Assembly: GCA_021202495.1 (NCBI GenBank)
Contig: JAJQCX010000062.1
Span: forward strand, 1 to 11,195
Direction of reading: 5' to 3'
Source: Clostridia bacterium
GTDB lineage: Bacteria; Bacillota; Clostridia; UMGS1883
Length of the DNA: 11,195 bases
Part shown: in pieces, positions 1 to 6,997 of the stretch
Numbering within the stretch: the stretch's first letter is position 1
Layout of the letters: each line of letters begins with the position of its first letter
Made by a program: the position numbers and the translations under genes
Notes under the pieces: generated by a model
Told to the model about the DNA's origin: nothing
What the model saw: only the letters and a program-made list of their open reading frames with translations
The model's database searches: none

Positions 1-424
1 TTCCGATACCCTCTACAGCCTTGACAAATTCGGGGTCAAAATCCGAAAGCTTTAACACCGACATTGGGCACATTCCGCCCGCGCGTGGGTCGATAATGAC
101 GTGAAGACGGTTTTCACGGTCTATGTAGGGCGTGAGCGGAAAAATCCTGCACGAAAGAGGGCGCGCGCTTCTTGGGCAGACGCCGTCGCAGGAGAGAAGA
201 TACGCAAAATGACCTTTTGCGTACTCAAAATCGGTTTCACTCACACTTGCCCATTCGGGAATCGGATTGTAAAGCGCTTCTTCGCCGGGGAAAAAATACA
301 TTCCGTCGCCGTCCTTGTCGCCCTCGCAGCACTTTTTGCCGCAGAGCCGTCCGCAGTCGGCTTTAATCGGGGTCAAGTTGCCTATTTTGTTGTAAATAAT
401 CGAATAAAAAATTTTCTCAGTCAT
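1..424 (-). CDS. YkgJ-like cysteine-cluster protein, 3' end beyond window
   Basis: This is an open frame of 141 codons with no stop before the left edge, so the C-terminus is missing. The start ATG at 422-424 overlaps the metA stop (ATGACTGA, 8 bp shared), which suggests translational coupling. Visible cysteines form the cluster C24-x3-C28-x3-C32-C33, followed by C79-x3-C83, C92 in the segment PLSCRIFPL, and C119. Such spacing is typical of the YkgJ/UPF0153 family, small proteins thought to bind zinc or an iron-sulfur cluster whose function is not established. The segment GMYFFPGEE after the first cluster fits clostridial members as I remember them. No signal peptide or membrane segment is visible, so it is probably cytosolic. 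The link with metA is positional only. The family call is made from the motif; the frame itself is secure because it stays open and carries clustered cysteines. Confidence 0.75.
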   Translation of the reverse strand, partial: MTEKIFYSIIYNKIGNLTPIKADCGRLCGKKCCEGDKDGDGMYFFPGEEALYNPIPEWASVSETDFEYAKGHFAYLLSCDGVCPRSARPLSCRIFPLTPYIDRENRLHVIIDPRAGGMCPMSVLKLSDFDPEFVKAVEGIG

Positions 425-1331
425 CTAAGTTGTACGGTGTCGTCTGGTAGACGAAATAATTAAGCCAATTTGTGAACAAAAGGTGGTTGTGCGCCCGCCA
501 CGTCATGCGCGGCGTTTTTGTGGGGTCGTCGTCGGGGTAATAGTTTTTCGGCAGCTTGACGCTCTCAAGCCCCTTTTCCATGTCGCGGCGGTATTCCTTG
601 TCAAGTGTATCGAATTCGTATTCGCTGTGACCTGTGACAAAAATCTGCTTGTCGGCGCGCGATTTTACAAGATACACGCCCGCATCGTCGCTTTCGCAGA
701 GGATTTGAAGATTATCGTTTTTCAAAATATCCTCTCTGTCAACGCCCGTGTGGCGCGAATGAGGCGCGTAAAAAGTGTCGTTAAAGCCGCGCACGAGGCG
801 TGAGGCGGAATAGAGAGTTTTATGCTCAAAAACGCCGAAAAGCTTTTCGGGAAGAACACGCTTTTCAATTCCGTAGAAATGGTAAAACGCCGCCTGTGCC
901 GCCCAGCAGATGTAAAGGCTCGATGTGATGTGCGTTTTTGACCATTCAAATATTTCGCAAAGCTCGTCCCAGTAGTCAACCTCTTCAAACGGCAGCAGCT
1001 CAACCGGCGCACCTGTTACGATAAGTCCGTCAAAACGGCGCTTTTTTATCTCGGAAAACGTGGTGTAAAACGTCTTTAAATGTTCTTCGGGAGTGTTGCG
1101 CGATTCGTGCGAATCCATGCGGATAAAGATTGGGTCTATCTGCAGCGGCGTGTTTGAAAGTGCGCGCAGAAGCTGCGTTTCCGTCGCGATTTTCGTGGGC
1201 ATGATGTTCACGATGATAATCTTAAGCGGACGAATGTCCTGCGAAAGAGCCCTTTTTTCGGTCATTACAAATATATTTTCGCCTTCAAGCACCTTTGCCG
1301 CAGGCAAATTTTCGGCTATTTTAATCGGCAT
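417..1331 (-). CDS. metA: homoserine O-acetyltransferase (MetA/MetAA type)
   Basis: This 304-residue protein is full length for MetA, which acylates the hydroxyl of L-homoserine as the first committed step of methionine synthesis in the cytosol. It has the glutamine-amidotransferase-like fold. The catalytic cysteine is C142 in YICWAAQAA, and the His-Glu pair is H235 and E237 in FVTGHSEYE; these positions match the E. coli enzyme exactly. Residue 111 is Glu (GAPVELLPF). From published work on Bacillus and E. coli MetA, Glu111 favours acetyl-CoA and Gly111 favours succinyl-CoA, so this is predicted to make O-acetylhomoserine despite the common label 'succinyltransferase'. A strong Shine-Dalgarno site (AGGACAGGA) precedes the ATG. 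No SAM riboswitch, T-box or good promoter fits in the 54-bp gap upstream. It is followed by the overlapping cysteine-cluster gene. Confidence 0.96.
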   Translation of the reverse strand: MPIKIAENLPAAKVLEGENIFVMTEKRALSQDIRPLKIIIVNIMPTKIATETQLLRALSNTPLQIDPIFIRMDSHESRNTPEEHLKTFYTTFSEIKKRRFDGLIVTGAPVELLPFEEVDYWDELCEIFEWSKTHITSSLYICWAAQAAFYHFYGIEKRVLPEKLFGVFEHKTLYSASRLVRGFNDTFYAPHSRHTGVDREDILKNDNLQILCESDDAGVYLVKSRADKQIFVTGHSEYEFDTLDKEYRRDMEKGLESVKLPKNYYPDDDPTKTPRMTWRAHNHLLFTNWLNYFVYQTTPYNLDD

Positions 1332-1385
1332 TATATGTCCTGTCCTTTCACGATTGTAAAGATTCTATTTATGAGTATAATATTT

Positions 1386-2435
1386 TTATACATCTCCATG
1401 CTCATCGTTGTGCCATTTGTTTAATACTTCCTCGATTTGGGCAACGAGCTGTTCTTTATCGGGCATATATAAAACATATCTTGACGCAAAAATGTTGTTC
1501 GACAAACCGCCGAGAGCATATTCCGCGGTTATGCTGTCCTTGTCGGTGCAGAGAATAATGCCGATAGGCGGATTGTCATCTGCATCGTTTATCTCGGAAG
1601 CATAATAATTAAGATACATATTTATTTGCCCTGCCGCTTCGGGAGTGAGCTTGGTCGTTTTAAGTTCAATCAAGACGTAGGCACGGAGAATTTTATTGTA
1701 GAAAACCATATCCACATAATAATGTGTGTTATTAACGGTTACTCGCTGTTGTGTGCCGACAAACATAAAACCGCGTCCAAGCTCCAACAAAAAGTCTTCA
1801 ATTTGCTTGACAAGTGCCTGCTCCAAATCGTTTTCCAATACAGGTTTATTTTCGGGAAGAGCGAGAAATTCAAATACATATGGGTCGCGGATGATATCGG
1901 ATGGAGAGGTAATTTCGTTGCCCTTAAGAGCCAGAGACAATACTTGTTCTTTATCGGCATTGCCGCGTGAGAGCAGCAGCCGTTCAAATAAGGAACTTTC
2001 GATTTGACGTTTAAGCTCACGTACCGACCAATTTGAATTAATTGCTTCGTTTTCATAAAAGCTGCGCTTGTCAGTGTCTGATATGGATAAAAGCTCACAA
2101 TAATGCGACCAAGTCAATTTGCCAGACAGCGTCTGGCATTTTCTATACGTCAAATAAAATTGACGCATATTTTGGAGATTTGAACGGGAAAACCCCTTGC
2201 CTAATTCTTTTGTCAATTCCTTTGAGAGTTCTTTTAATGTCTGTTTTCCATAGTCCGCTCGTTGAGGCGCGGATTGTTCAAATTCGCATATTATGCGACC
2301 GATGTTCCAATATGCGTTTAATAATTCATTATTTATTTGCTGTGCGGCGCTGCAACGCGCAGAACTGAGTACGGTTTTAATTTCCCTGACAATTGGAGTA
2401 AGCGCTCCGCCTGAAATCAAATCGTTTTCTGCCAT
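1386..2435 (-). CDS. PDDEXK nuclease family protein, YhcG/DUF1016 type
   Basis: This 349-residue protein matches the YhcG (DUF1016) family. Residues 1 to about 165 form the helical N-terminal DUF1016 region (AYWNIGRIICEFEQ, GFSRSNLQNMRQFY, LTWSHYCELL). Residues about 185-345 form a PDDEXK nuclease-like domain: D242 (YYVDMVFY), E257 and K259 (VLIELKTT), and Q270 (AGQINMYLNYY) in the following helix. These are the expected active-site residues and all are present. Family members are often found near type I restriction loci or mobile DNA and are suspected to act in DNA processing or defence, but no biochemical role is well established. No restriction, methylase or transposase gene is visible nearby, so it stands alone. 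The gene looks more AT-rich than its neighbours by eye (not calculated), which would fit lateral transfer. It has its own strong promoter. Confidence 0.9.
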   Translation of the reverse strand: MAENDLISGGALTPIVREIKTVLSSARCSAAQQINNELLNAYWNIGRIICEFEQSAPQRADYGKQTLKELSKELTKELGKGFSRSNLQNMRQFYLTYRKCQTLSGKLTWSHYCELLSISDTDKRSFYENEAINSNWSVRELKRQIESSLFERLLLSRGNADKEQVLSLALKGNEITSPSDIIRDPYVFEFLALPENKPVLENDLEQALVKQIEDFLLELGRGFMFVGTQQRVTVNNTHYYVDMVFYNKILRAYVLIELKTTKLTPEAAGQINMYLNYYASEINDADDNPPIGIILCTDKDSITAEYALGGLSNNIFASRYVLYMPDKEQLVAQIEEVLNKWHNDEHGDV

Positions 2436-2465
2436 TTTATCACCAACCTAAAAGTGTATGCACAC

Positions 2466-2494
2466 AGTATATCACAATAAATCATTTATTACAA
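2466..2494 (-). promoter_or_regulatory. sigma-A promoter for the DUF1016 gene
   Basis: On the minus strand, the -35 box TTGTAA (2489-2494) and the -10 box TATACT (2466-2471) are separated by 17 bp. A TG one base upstream of the -10 box makes it an extended -10 promoter. The predicted start is near 2459, about 24 bp before the ATG. A 12-bp inverted repeat (TACAA-CA-TTGTA, 2490-2501) overlaps the -35 box and could be an operator. It may also serve metA and the cysteine-cluster gene downstream. Confidence 0.7.
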
Positions 2495-2516
2495 CATTGT
2501 ATTTGGATAATTTGTG

Positions 2517-2545
2517 TTGACTTGGGGCGTAAACGGGCTTAAAAT
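2517..2545 (+). promoter_or_regulatory. sigma-A promoter for the GH-like gene
   Basis: The -35 box TTGACT (2517-2522) and the -10 box TAAAAT (2540-2545) are separated by exactly 17 bp. The predicted start is near 2552, about 23 bp before the ATG at 2575. A GGAGAAG ribosome site (2563-2569) lies 5 bp before that ATG. It is divergent from the DUF1016 promoter. Confidence 0.7.
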
Positions 2546-2574
2546 AAGGGTATCATATTCACGGAGAAGACAAA

Positions 2575-3972
2575 ATGAGATTTTTGAATTATATTAGAAT
2601 TTCGGAGCATCTTACGCCAAAAGGGGCGGACGAGGCGCTTTTGGCGGCGAAAAAGAGCGGAGCCGACGGGGTTTTGATGCTTTTTGAGGCGGGGGAAAAT
2701 CCTTTTTCGGGGAAGACCCGCGAGAAGCTCCTTTCGGTTTTCAGAGCGGCGGTCAGGCACAAAATCAAGGTCTTTTTGGCGGACGATTCGTTTTCGTATT
2801 CGGGGACGGCGTTCGGGGAGCTTTCATCGGTAAAAGAGCTTAATTGCAGGTGTCTTTTTGAGTGCGGAGAGGAAGAAATTACAGAGGGCGATACAGTTCT
2901 TGAAAAAAAGAGCGGAAGAGCCGTTTGTGCGCGGTTTTTGGCGGAGAACAAGGGCTATCCTTACGGGGCTTATCCCGATTTACTGAACCCCTATGCGACA
3001 GAGCTTATAATCGAGAACGTTTACGATAAATTTGTGCGGGAATATAAAAAATTTGCGGGGTATGAATTTGCGGGATTTATATGTGTTGCGCCATCTTACA
3101 CTGCGCCGTTTGAGGGACTTTTGCCGTATTCGGAGGGGATAAGCGAGGATAAAAATGAAAAAGAACGGTACATCGCGGCGTGTCGGAGTTTGCTTGAAAA
3201 AAATTTTGCGATGCCGATAAAGAAATTTTGCAGGGAAAACGCACTTGACATAATATTTACGCCGTGCGAAACGGGGCTGACGGAGGAATTTTGCAAAAGG
3301 GAGAGCGCGGTCGATTTGGATATGTGTCTGTTGGGCGAGGATAAAAAGACGATAGCGCTTTCGGCGCTCTTGGGAAAGGATTGTATTTTCGGCTTTGAGA
3401 AGTGGGATGATGAGGCGGAGTATCTTTCACGAATACGCAGATTTCTGCATGAAGCGCGGGGAATTGAAAGAATTGAATGCGACGGAGAAGAGATTGCGCT
3501 TTCGGGCGAGAGAGATGTTTCGATAATAAATAACTCGGATGAACGAAAAGAGGTCAGCATAACGGGCGGTGCGGCGCTGGCTGCAGCGGATCCCGAAAGA
3601 AATGAGCAGTACGAATTTGAGGATGATGTATATTGCGAATTTTCGCCGTATTCGTTTCTCTGTCTCAAAAAGAAGGCGGGGGGATTTTCAGAGCCGCTGC
3701 CCGTGAGAGTGGGCGGGGTGAGAACGAAGAGACGCGCGGAGAATGCGGTTGAAATTGCGCACGAGGGAGGACGCTTTGTGCTGCCCGACGAGCCGCTTAA
3801 CGGTAAATACATTGAAATTTACGGCGAATTTTCACGCGCGGAGATACGCATAGGGTCAAGCGTGATTAAGCTTTTTTCCGCGCCGTTTACGGCGGAGCTG
3901 TTCGATTTTCAGCGCGGTGCGAGCGGGAAGGTTGAAACGGACGGGCAAATCGACAAAATAGAGATAGTGTAA
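2575..3972 (+). CDS. small TIM-barrel glycoside-hydrolase-like protein, probably lacking a key acid residue
   Basis: This 465-residue protein has no signal peptide or membrane segment, so it is probably cytosolic. Two segments resemble landmarks of large clostridial TIM-barrel glycosidases related to GH106-type proteins. FLADDSFSYSGTAFGEL (about residues 67-83) resembles the 'YDExxWPSGxAGG' region. YPDLLNPYATELIIENVYDKF (about 133-153) followed by GFICVAPS (167-174) resembles 'DxLNPEA...GIFTDEPS'. Here the DEP acid pair is replaced by VAP, so the usual catalytic or binding acid appears to be lost. Relatives are typically around 800-1100 residues with extra beta domains; this one keeps the barrel and a short C-terminal beta-rich region (about 390-465). 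It may be a sugar-binding or inactive paralogue, or a family with a different active site. The gene has its own promoter and terminator. The resemblance is from memory of family patterns and is not a search result. Confidence 0.55.
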   Translation: MRFLNYIRISEHLTPKGADEALLAAKKSGADGVLMLFEAGENPFSGKTREKLLSVFRAAVRHKIKVFLADDSFSYSGTAFGELSSVKELNCRCLFECGEEEITEGDTVLEKKSGRAVCARFLAENKGYPYGAYPDLLNPYATELIIENVYDKFVREYKKFAGYEFAGFICVAPSYTAPFEGLLPYSEGISEDKNEKERYIAACRSLLEKNFAMPIKKFCRENALDIIFTPCETGLTEEFCKRESAVDLDMCLLGEDKKTIALSALLGKDCIFGFEKWDDEAEYLSRIRRFLHEARGIERIECDGEEIALSGERDVSIINNSDERKEVSITGGAALAAADPERNEQYEFEDDVYCEFSPYSFLCLKKKAGGFSEPLPVRVGGVRTKRRAENAVEIAHEGGRFVLPDEPLNGKYIEIYGEFSRAEIRIGSSVIKLFSAPFTAELFDFQRGASGKVETDGQIDKIEIV

Positions 3973-3977
3973 AAAAG

Positions 3978-4008
3978 GGCTGTACCGATGCGGGTACAGC
4001 CTTATTTT
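3978..4008. terminator. bidirectional intrinsic terminator
   Basis: A perfect 9-bp stem (GGCTGTACC at 3978-3986, GGTACAGCC at 3993-4001) has a 6-base loop. It is followed by TTATTTT on the plus strand. On the minus strand it is followed by a run of six T (3972-3977). It lies between the converging ends of the GH-like gene and the NagZ-like gene and suits both. Confidence 0.9.
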
Positions 4009-5159
4009 AACAAGCCTTTTTCTTCTTTCAATTTTAGAATTTTCCGCACGCTTTCGTCAATGCGCTCTTCGGATATTTCGCCGTTTTGCACGGCGGAAAC
4101 GACGGCGGCGTGGGCTTCGGTCAAATTTTGCGGCATGAGAAGCATATCGGCTCCGGCGTTTATCGCCATAACGGAGGCTTCGCCCGAGGTGTAGGTATCT
4201 GTTATCGCGCCCATATCGAGCGCGTCGGTTATGACCATGCCGTCAAATCCCAGCTCCGTTTTTAAAAGGTCGGTTATAATTTCACTCGAAAGGGAGCTCG
4301 GGAGGTTGTTTTCAACTACGTTGACGAGCGTTATGTGCGAGACCATGACAAAATCGCAGCCCTCGTCAATGCCCGCTTTGAAGGGCAAAAGCTCGGTTTC
4401 GCGAAGCTCTGTGAGAGTGCGCAGACTTTCGGAACGCCCGGTGTGCGAATTGACGGCCGCCGAGCCATGACCGGGGAAATGCTTTAGCGTGGCGGAAACA
4501 CCGTATTTTTGTATGCCGCGAGTGACGGCGGCAACCATTTCGCCTACTCGCGCGGGGTCGCTTCCGAAGGAGCGGTCGCCTGTCTCGGTGTTGTTTTCGT
4601 TGACAAGAACATCGGCGACGGGCGCGAAATCGACGTTAAAGCCCAATTCATAAAGTCCCGAGCCGAGCGTTTCGCCTATCTCCTCCGCCTCTTCCGCCGT
4701 TTCAACCTGAGCCATGGGCTTGATTTTCTCAAAGCCTATTTTGTCGAGGCGCGAGACCGATCCGCCCTCCTGGTCGACGCCGATGAAAAGACCTATTTTT
4801 GAATAGGTTTGCGTGTTTTCAATCATTTCGACGGTTTGCTCCCGTGAAATGAGGTTTTTGGAGAAATATATAATTCCGCCGACGGGGCGTTCGGCAATTT
4901 TCTCTTTTGTCGTTTCGCCCGCCTGCGTTACGCATGAAACGTCGGTGACGGCTTCGGGTCTGACGAAAAACAATTGATATACCTTTTCTTCGAGCGTCAT
5001 AGAGGAAAGCAGTGCGTCGATTTGCGAATATTCTTCCTCTTCCGTACCCGATTCGGTTGGCGGCTCGCTCGAAGCTTCATAGGGAAGTGCGGCGTTTTCG
5101 CAGGCTGTGAGACAGAAAAGCAAAGACAGACAGACGAGAAGAAAATTTATTTTATTCAA
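4002..5159 (-). CDS. NagZ-like GH3 beta-N-acetylhexosaminidase lipoprotein
   Basis: This 385-residue GH3 protein is predicted to act outside the membrane on peptidoglycan fragments, removing N-acetylglucosamine. I chose the TTG at 5157-5159: GGAG (5169-5172) lies 9 bp upstream, and the product begins MNKINFLLVCLSLLF with lipobox LTAC (C20). A TTG five codons earlier has no ribosome site. Family motifs, numbered from this start, are DQEGG (129-133), KHFPGHG (226-232) and VITDALDM with the nucleophile Asp312. In NagZ/YbbD the general acid is an Asp-x-His dyad after KHFPGHG; here it reads N237-S-H239, with Asn (codon AAT) in place of Asp, so activity may be altered. An acidic linker (about residues 29-44) separates the lipid anchor from the domain. 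It is the last gene of a three-gene operon, 15 bp after the peptidase gene, and ends at the shared terminator. The family is sure; the exact substrate is not. Confidence 0.9.
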   Translation of the reverse strand: MNKINFLLVCLSLLFCLTACENAALPYEASSEPPTESGTEEEEYSQIDALLSSMTLEEKVYQLFFVRPEAVTDVSCVTQAGETTKEKIAERPVGGIIYFSKNLISREQTVEMIENTQTYSKIGLFIGVDQEGGSVSRLDKIGFEKIKPMAQVETAEEAEEIGETLGSGLYELGFNVDFAPVADVLVNENNTETGDRSFGSDPARVGEMVAAVTRGIQKYGVSATLKHFPGHGSAAVNSHTGRSESLRTLTELRETELLPFKAGIDEGCDFVMVSHITLVNVVENNLPSSLSSEIITDLLKTELGFDGMVITDALDMGAITDTYTSGEASVMAINAGADMLLMPQNLTEAHAAVVSAVQNGEISEERIDESVRKILKLKEEKGLLK

Positions 5160-5174
5160 GATTAAAATCTCCAA

Positions 5175-5741
5175 TCAATTTATACACCAGTAGTAGCCGT
5201 TGGATTGTTCAACGATTGTTTCGGCGCTCCAGCGGACGGTGCTGCGGTAGACGCTGGCAGGGTCGAGAACTTCGACATAGCCGTTCTCTGCGCCGATTAT
5301 GACGATGATATGTCCGTTGTCGGTGAAGTCGCCCTGTTTCATGCTCGTCACCATCGCCTTGCAGCTTGACATGATGCTCTCCAGCGCGTCGGTATTTGCG
5401 GCGTATTTTTCGGTGACGCTCATGCCGACTTTTGCGGGATAGGTGCGGAAAAGCTCCCAGCTTGTGCCGACGGAAGGCGTGACCATGTTATTTTCTGTCG
5501 CCCATGAGGCTACGTCCTCCGGAGTTGTCAAAAGCTCATTTGCGGCGTAATTCAACGCCATTGCGAGCGCTGTCGGTCCGCAGCCGGAGGTTGTTATCGA
5601 ACCCGATGAATAGGCAATGTCGTTATATTTCGGATCATTCTGCGAAAGATAGAAGCCGTGGCTTTTTCTTCGAGATAGTCGCTCGTCGTGCCGCAGAGCT
5701 TGAAATCGAGCGCGTTGAATTCGGTTTTGGGCAAGTCGCAT
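5175..5741 (-). CDS. C39-like cysteine peptidase domain, downstream half of a frameshifted gene
   Basis: This frame holds the C-terminal domain of a gene whose start is the frame at 6109. Only the part after about 5662 makes protein sense: it continues as SHGFYLSQNDPKY. The stretch 5668-5741 (basic, Arg-rich) is probably out-of-frame noise. The domain looks like Peptidase_C39_2 (papain-like fold): Gln in LSQNDP as oxyanion residue, catalytic Cys in SGCGPTALAMAL, His in NGHIIVIIG and Asp in VLDPAS. In the repaired 311-residue protein these are Q157, C177, H267 and D283. All catalytic residues are intact, so the domain has not decayed beyond the single shift. The predicted location is outside the membrane. 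The stop TGA is 15 bp before the NagZ-like start. If expressed alone, it would lack the membrane anchor. Confidence 0.8.
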   Translation of the reverse strand: MRLAQNRIQRARFQALRHDERLSRRKSHGFYLSQNDPKYNDIAYSSGSITTSGCGPTALAMALNYAANELLTTPEDVASWATENNMVTPSVGTSWELFRTYPAKVGMSVTEKYAANTDALESIMSSCKAMVTSMKQGDFTDNGHIIVIIGAENGYVEVLDPASVYRSTVRWSAETIVEQSNGYYWCIN

Positions 5742-6109
5742 TCGCTCAAAATGACGTTCACACTCTTTTGTATAAGAGCCGTTGTTTCGCCCGATATTGT
5801 GTAAAAAAGGCGCGAAATGACGTCTGTTATATCGTCGTCCGACGGGTTTTCCCCGTAGAGCGCTTCGATGTATGTTTCGGCGACGTATTCGTCATATTCG
5901 TCGGGCGAGATTTGACATTCGGTTTCATAGAGCGCGGCGGCGCATTCCGTGATGCGTGATTGAAGAGGCGATAATTCATCTTCAAAATCCTCGGTTGGGT
6001 TTTCATCGGAGTTATTTGCGCAGAGCACGACAATATATATCACAACGCATATTATTGCCAAAACGGAGGCGATAAACCGCTTGTCCTTAAAATTTGTTTT
6101 TTTAATCAT
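5594..6109 (-). CDS. membrane anchor and linker of the C39-like peptidase, upstream half of a frameshifted gene
   Basis: The ATG at 6107-6109 overlaps the preceding stop (ATGA), the classic coupled arrangement. The product has a short basic start (MIKKTNFKDKR), one membrane segment (about residues 11-31) and an acidic extracytoplasmic region to about residue 148. The frame then runs through GAAGAAAAAGCC; losing register by one base at the run of five A (5663-5667) leads into the peptidase frame. After that point this frame reads an implausible tail (TASIFRRMIRNITT). Adding one A would give ...YLEEK-SHGFYLSQ..., a continuous 311-residue protein. A real mutation, a sequencing or assembly error in the homopolymer, or ribosomal slippage could each explain it. 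The region between the membrane segment and the peptidase domain is not recognised. Confidence 0.75.
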   Translation of the reverse strand: MIKKTNFKDKRFIASVLAIICVVIYIVVLCANNSDENPTEDFEDELSPLQSRITECAAALYETECQISPDEYDEYVAETYIEALYGENPSDDDITDVISRLFYTISGETTALIQKSVNVILSECDLPKTEFNALDFKLCGTTSDYLEEKATASIFRRMIRNITTLPIHRVR

Positions 6110-6966
6110 TCGATTGCCTCTGAGTAATCTGTTGTATATTCGGTATAGCTTTCGGAAAGGGGCTCGGAGGGCTCGACATAAATTTCAACCGTTTCTTCCT
6201 CCGTCGTTTCTTCTTCGGTTACGATTTCTGTCGCCTCGGTCGGCTCGACCAAGTCGGTGACAAAATGGGCAAAACGCGAAAAATCGTCGGGCGCGAAAAC
6301 CATATACGCAGCCGCTGCCGCAAGCGCAACAATAATAATGATAAGCGTTATCGCGCAGCCGTGCTTTTTGGGATGGGCCGCTTTTAAAAACGCTTCCTCA
6401 CATTCGGGGAGAACGGGCGTTTTTTTACCGAGCCTTTTAACAAAACGGCGGAGCTGCCTTTCCGTATACGCTTCCTTGGGGTGGTTTTCGAGCCAATGCT
6501 TCATAATGGGCGGCACAACGGAAGCGAACACAAGGCGTGTTTCGCTCTCCTTTTCGGAATATTCGGATATTACGGCGTTCGTCTTTGAAACCGCTTCCTT
6601 AAAGCGGGAGCTACCGTCGATTTCGGAAATAAGCGAGCCTATCATGGCGAGCATTCTGTCAACTCTGTCACCCGCTCCAACCTCGGCGCTGTCGCCTATG
6701 CCTTTTTTGTTTATGTTTTCAACGGTAGGCGTCATGTCATGAACATATTGACGGATGCCGCCGTAGGTGTGCTCTTCCTTATAAAATTCAAATATTCTCG
6801 GCGCGAGAGCGGCGTATTGAGCCTTTGTTTTTTCAAGAAGGGAGGGAGCTGTGACGTCCTCCATTATCATAAGCGCCTCCATGATGAGGCTGTTTGAAAG
6901 CTGCGGTGCGTCCGCCGCCTCTTTTGCTTCGTCAAGCTTTGCGTCATCCTTTTCAAATTCGGTCAT
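6106..6966 (-). CDS. single-pass membrane protein with acidic Thr/Glu-rich external tail, function unknown
   Basis: This 286-residue protein is not recognised. Residues 1-200 look soluble, charged and helical, with no signal peptide, and include a Lys/Arg-rich stretch just before the membrane (RQLRRFVKRLGKK, about 171-182, and HPKKHG). One strong membrane segment spans about 204-225 (ITLIIIIVALAAAAAYMVF). The last 45 residues are very acidic and rich in Thr, Ser and Glu (for example TEEETTEEETVEIYVEPSEP), like cell-wall-spanning linkers. The positive-inside rule places the N-terminal 200 residues in the cytosol and the tail outside. The start is firm: GAGGTG lies 5 bp before the ATG, behind a perfect promoter. 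It overlaps the peptidase anchor gene by 4 bp, so the proteins probably work together, perhaps as an inside-outside sensor or scaffold; that role is inference. Confidence 0.85.
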   Translation of the reverse strand: MTEFEKDDAKLDEAKEAADAPQLSNSLIMEALMIMEDVTAPSLLEKTKAQYAALAPRIFEFYKEEHTYGGIRQYVHDMTPTVENINKKGIGDSAEVGAGDRVDRMLAMIGSLISEIDGSSRFKEAVSKTNAVISEYSEKESETRLVFASVVPPIMKHWLENHPKEAYTERQLRRFVKRLGKKTPVLPECEEAFLKAAHPKKHGCAITLIIIIVALAAAAAYMVFAPDDFSRFAHFVTDLVEPTEATEIVTEEETTEEETVEIYVEPSEPLSESYTEYTTDYSEAIE

Positions 6967-6997
6967 ATTTTCACCTCAAAATATCTTTCTTTACCCG

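Noticed and set aside
101..463. Plus-strand reading frame of 120 codons
   Set aside because: It lies opposite the cysteine-cluster gene, which has a coupled start and a recognisable cysteine pattern; the plus frame has no family signature.
1332..1385. Promoter or SAM/T-box leader for metA
   Set aside because: AT-rich pieces such as TACAAT exist, but no acceptable -35 pairs with them, and 54 bp is too short for a riboswitch.
2589..3812. Long minus-strand frames opposite the GH-like gene
   Set aside because: They are Ser/Pro-rich mirror frames of a GC-biased gene, with no ribosome site or motifs.
5160..5174. Earlier TTG start (5172-5174) for the NagZ-like protein
   Set aside because: No ribosome site precedes it, it abuts the previous stop, and it would place the true ribosome site inside the coding region.
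5661..5669. Canonical -1 programmed frameshift heptamer
   Set aside because: The site has only five A (GAAGAAAAAGC), so the standard X XXY YYZ pattern is not met; single-site slippage remains possible but unproven.
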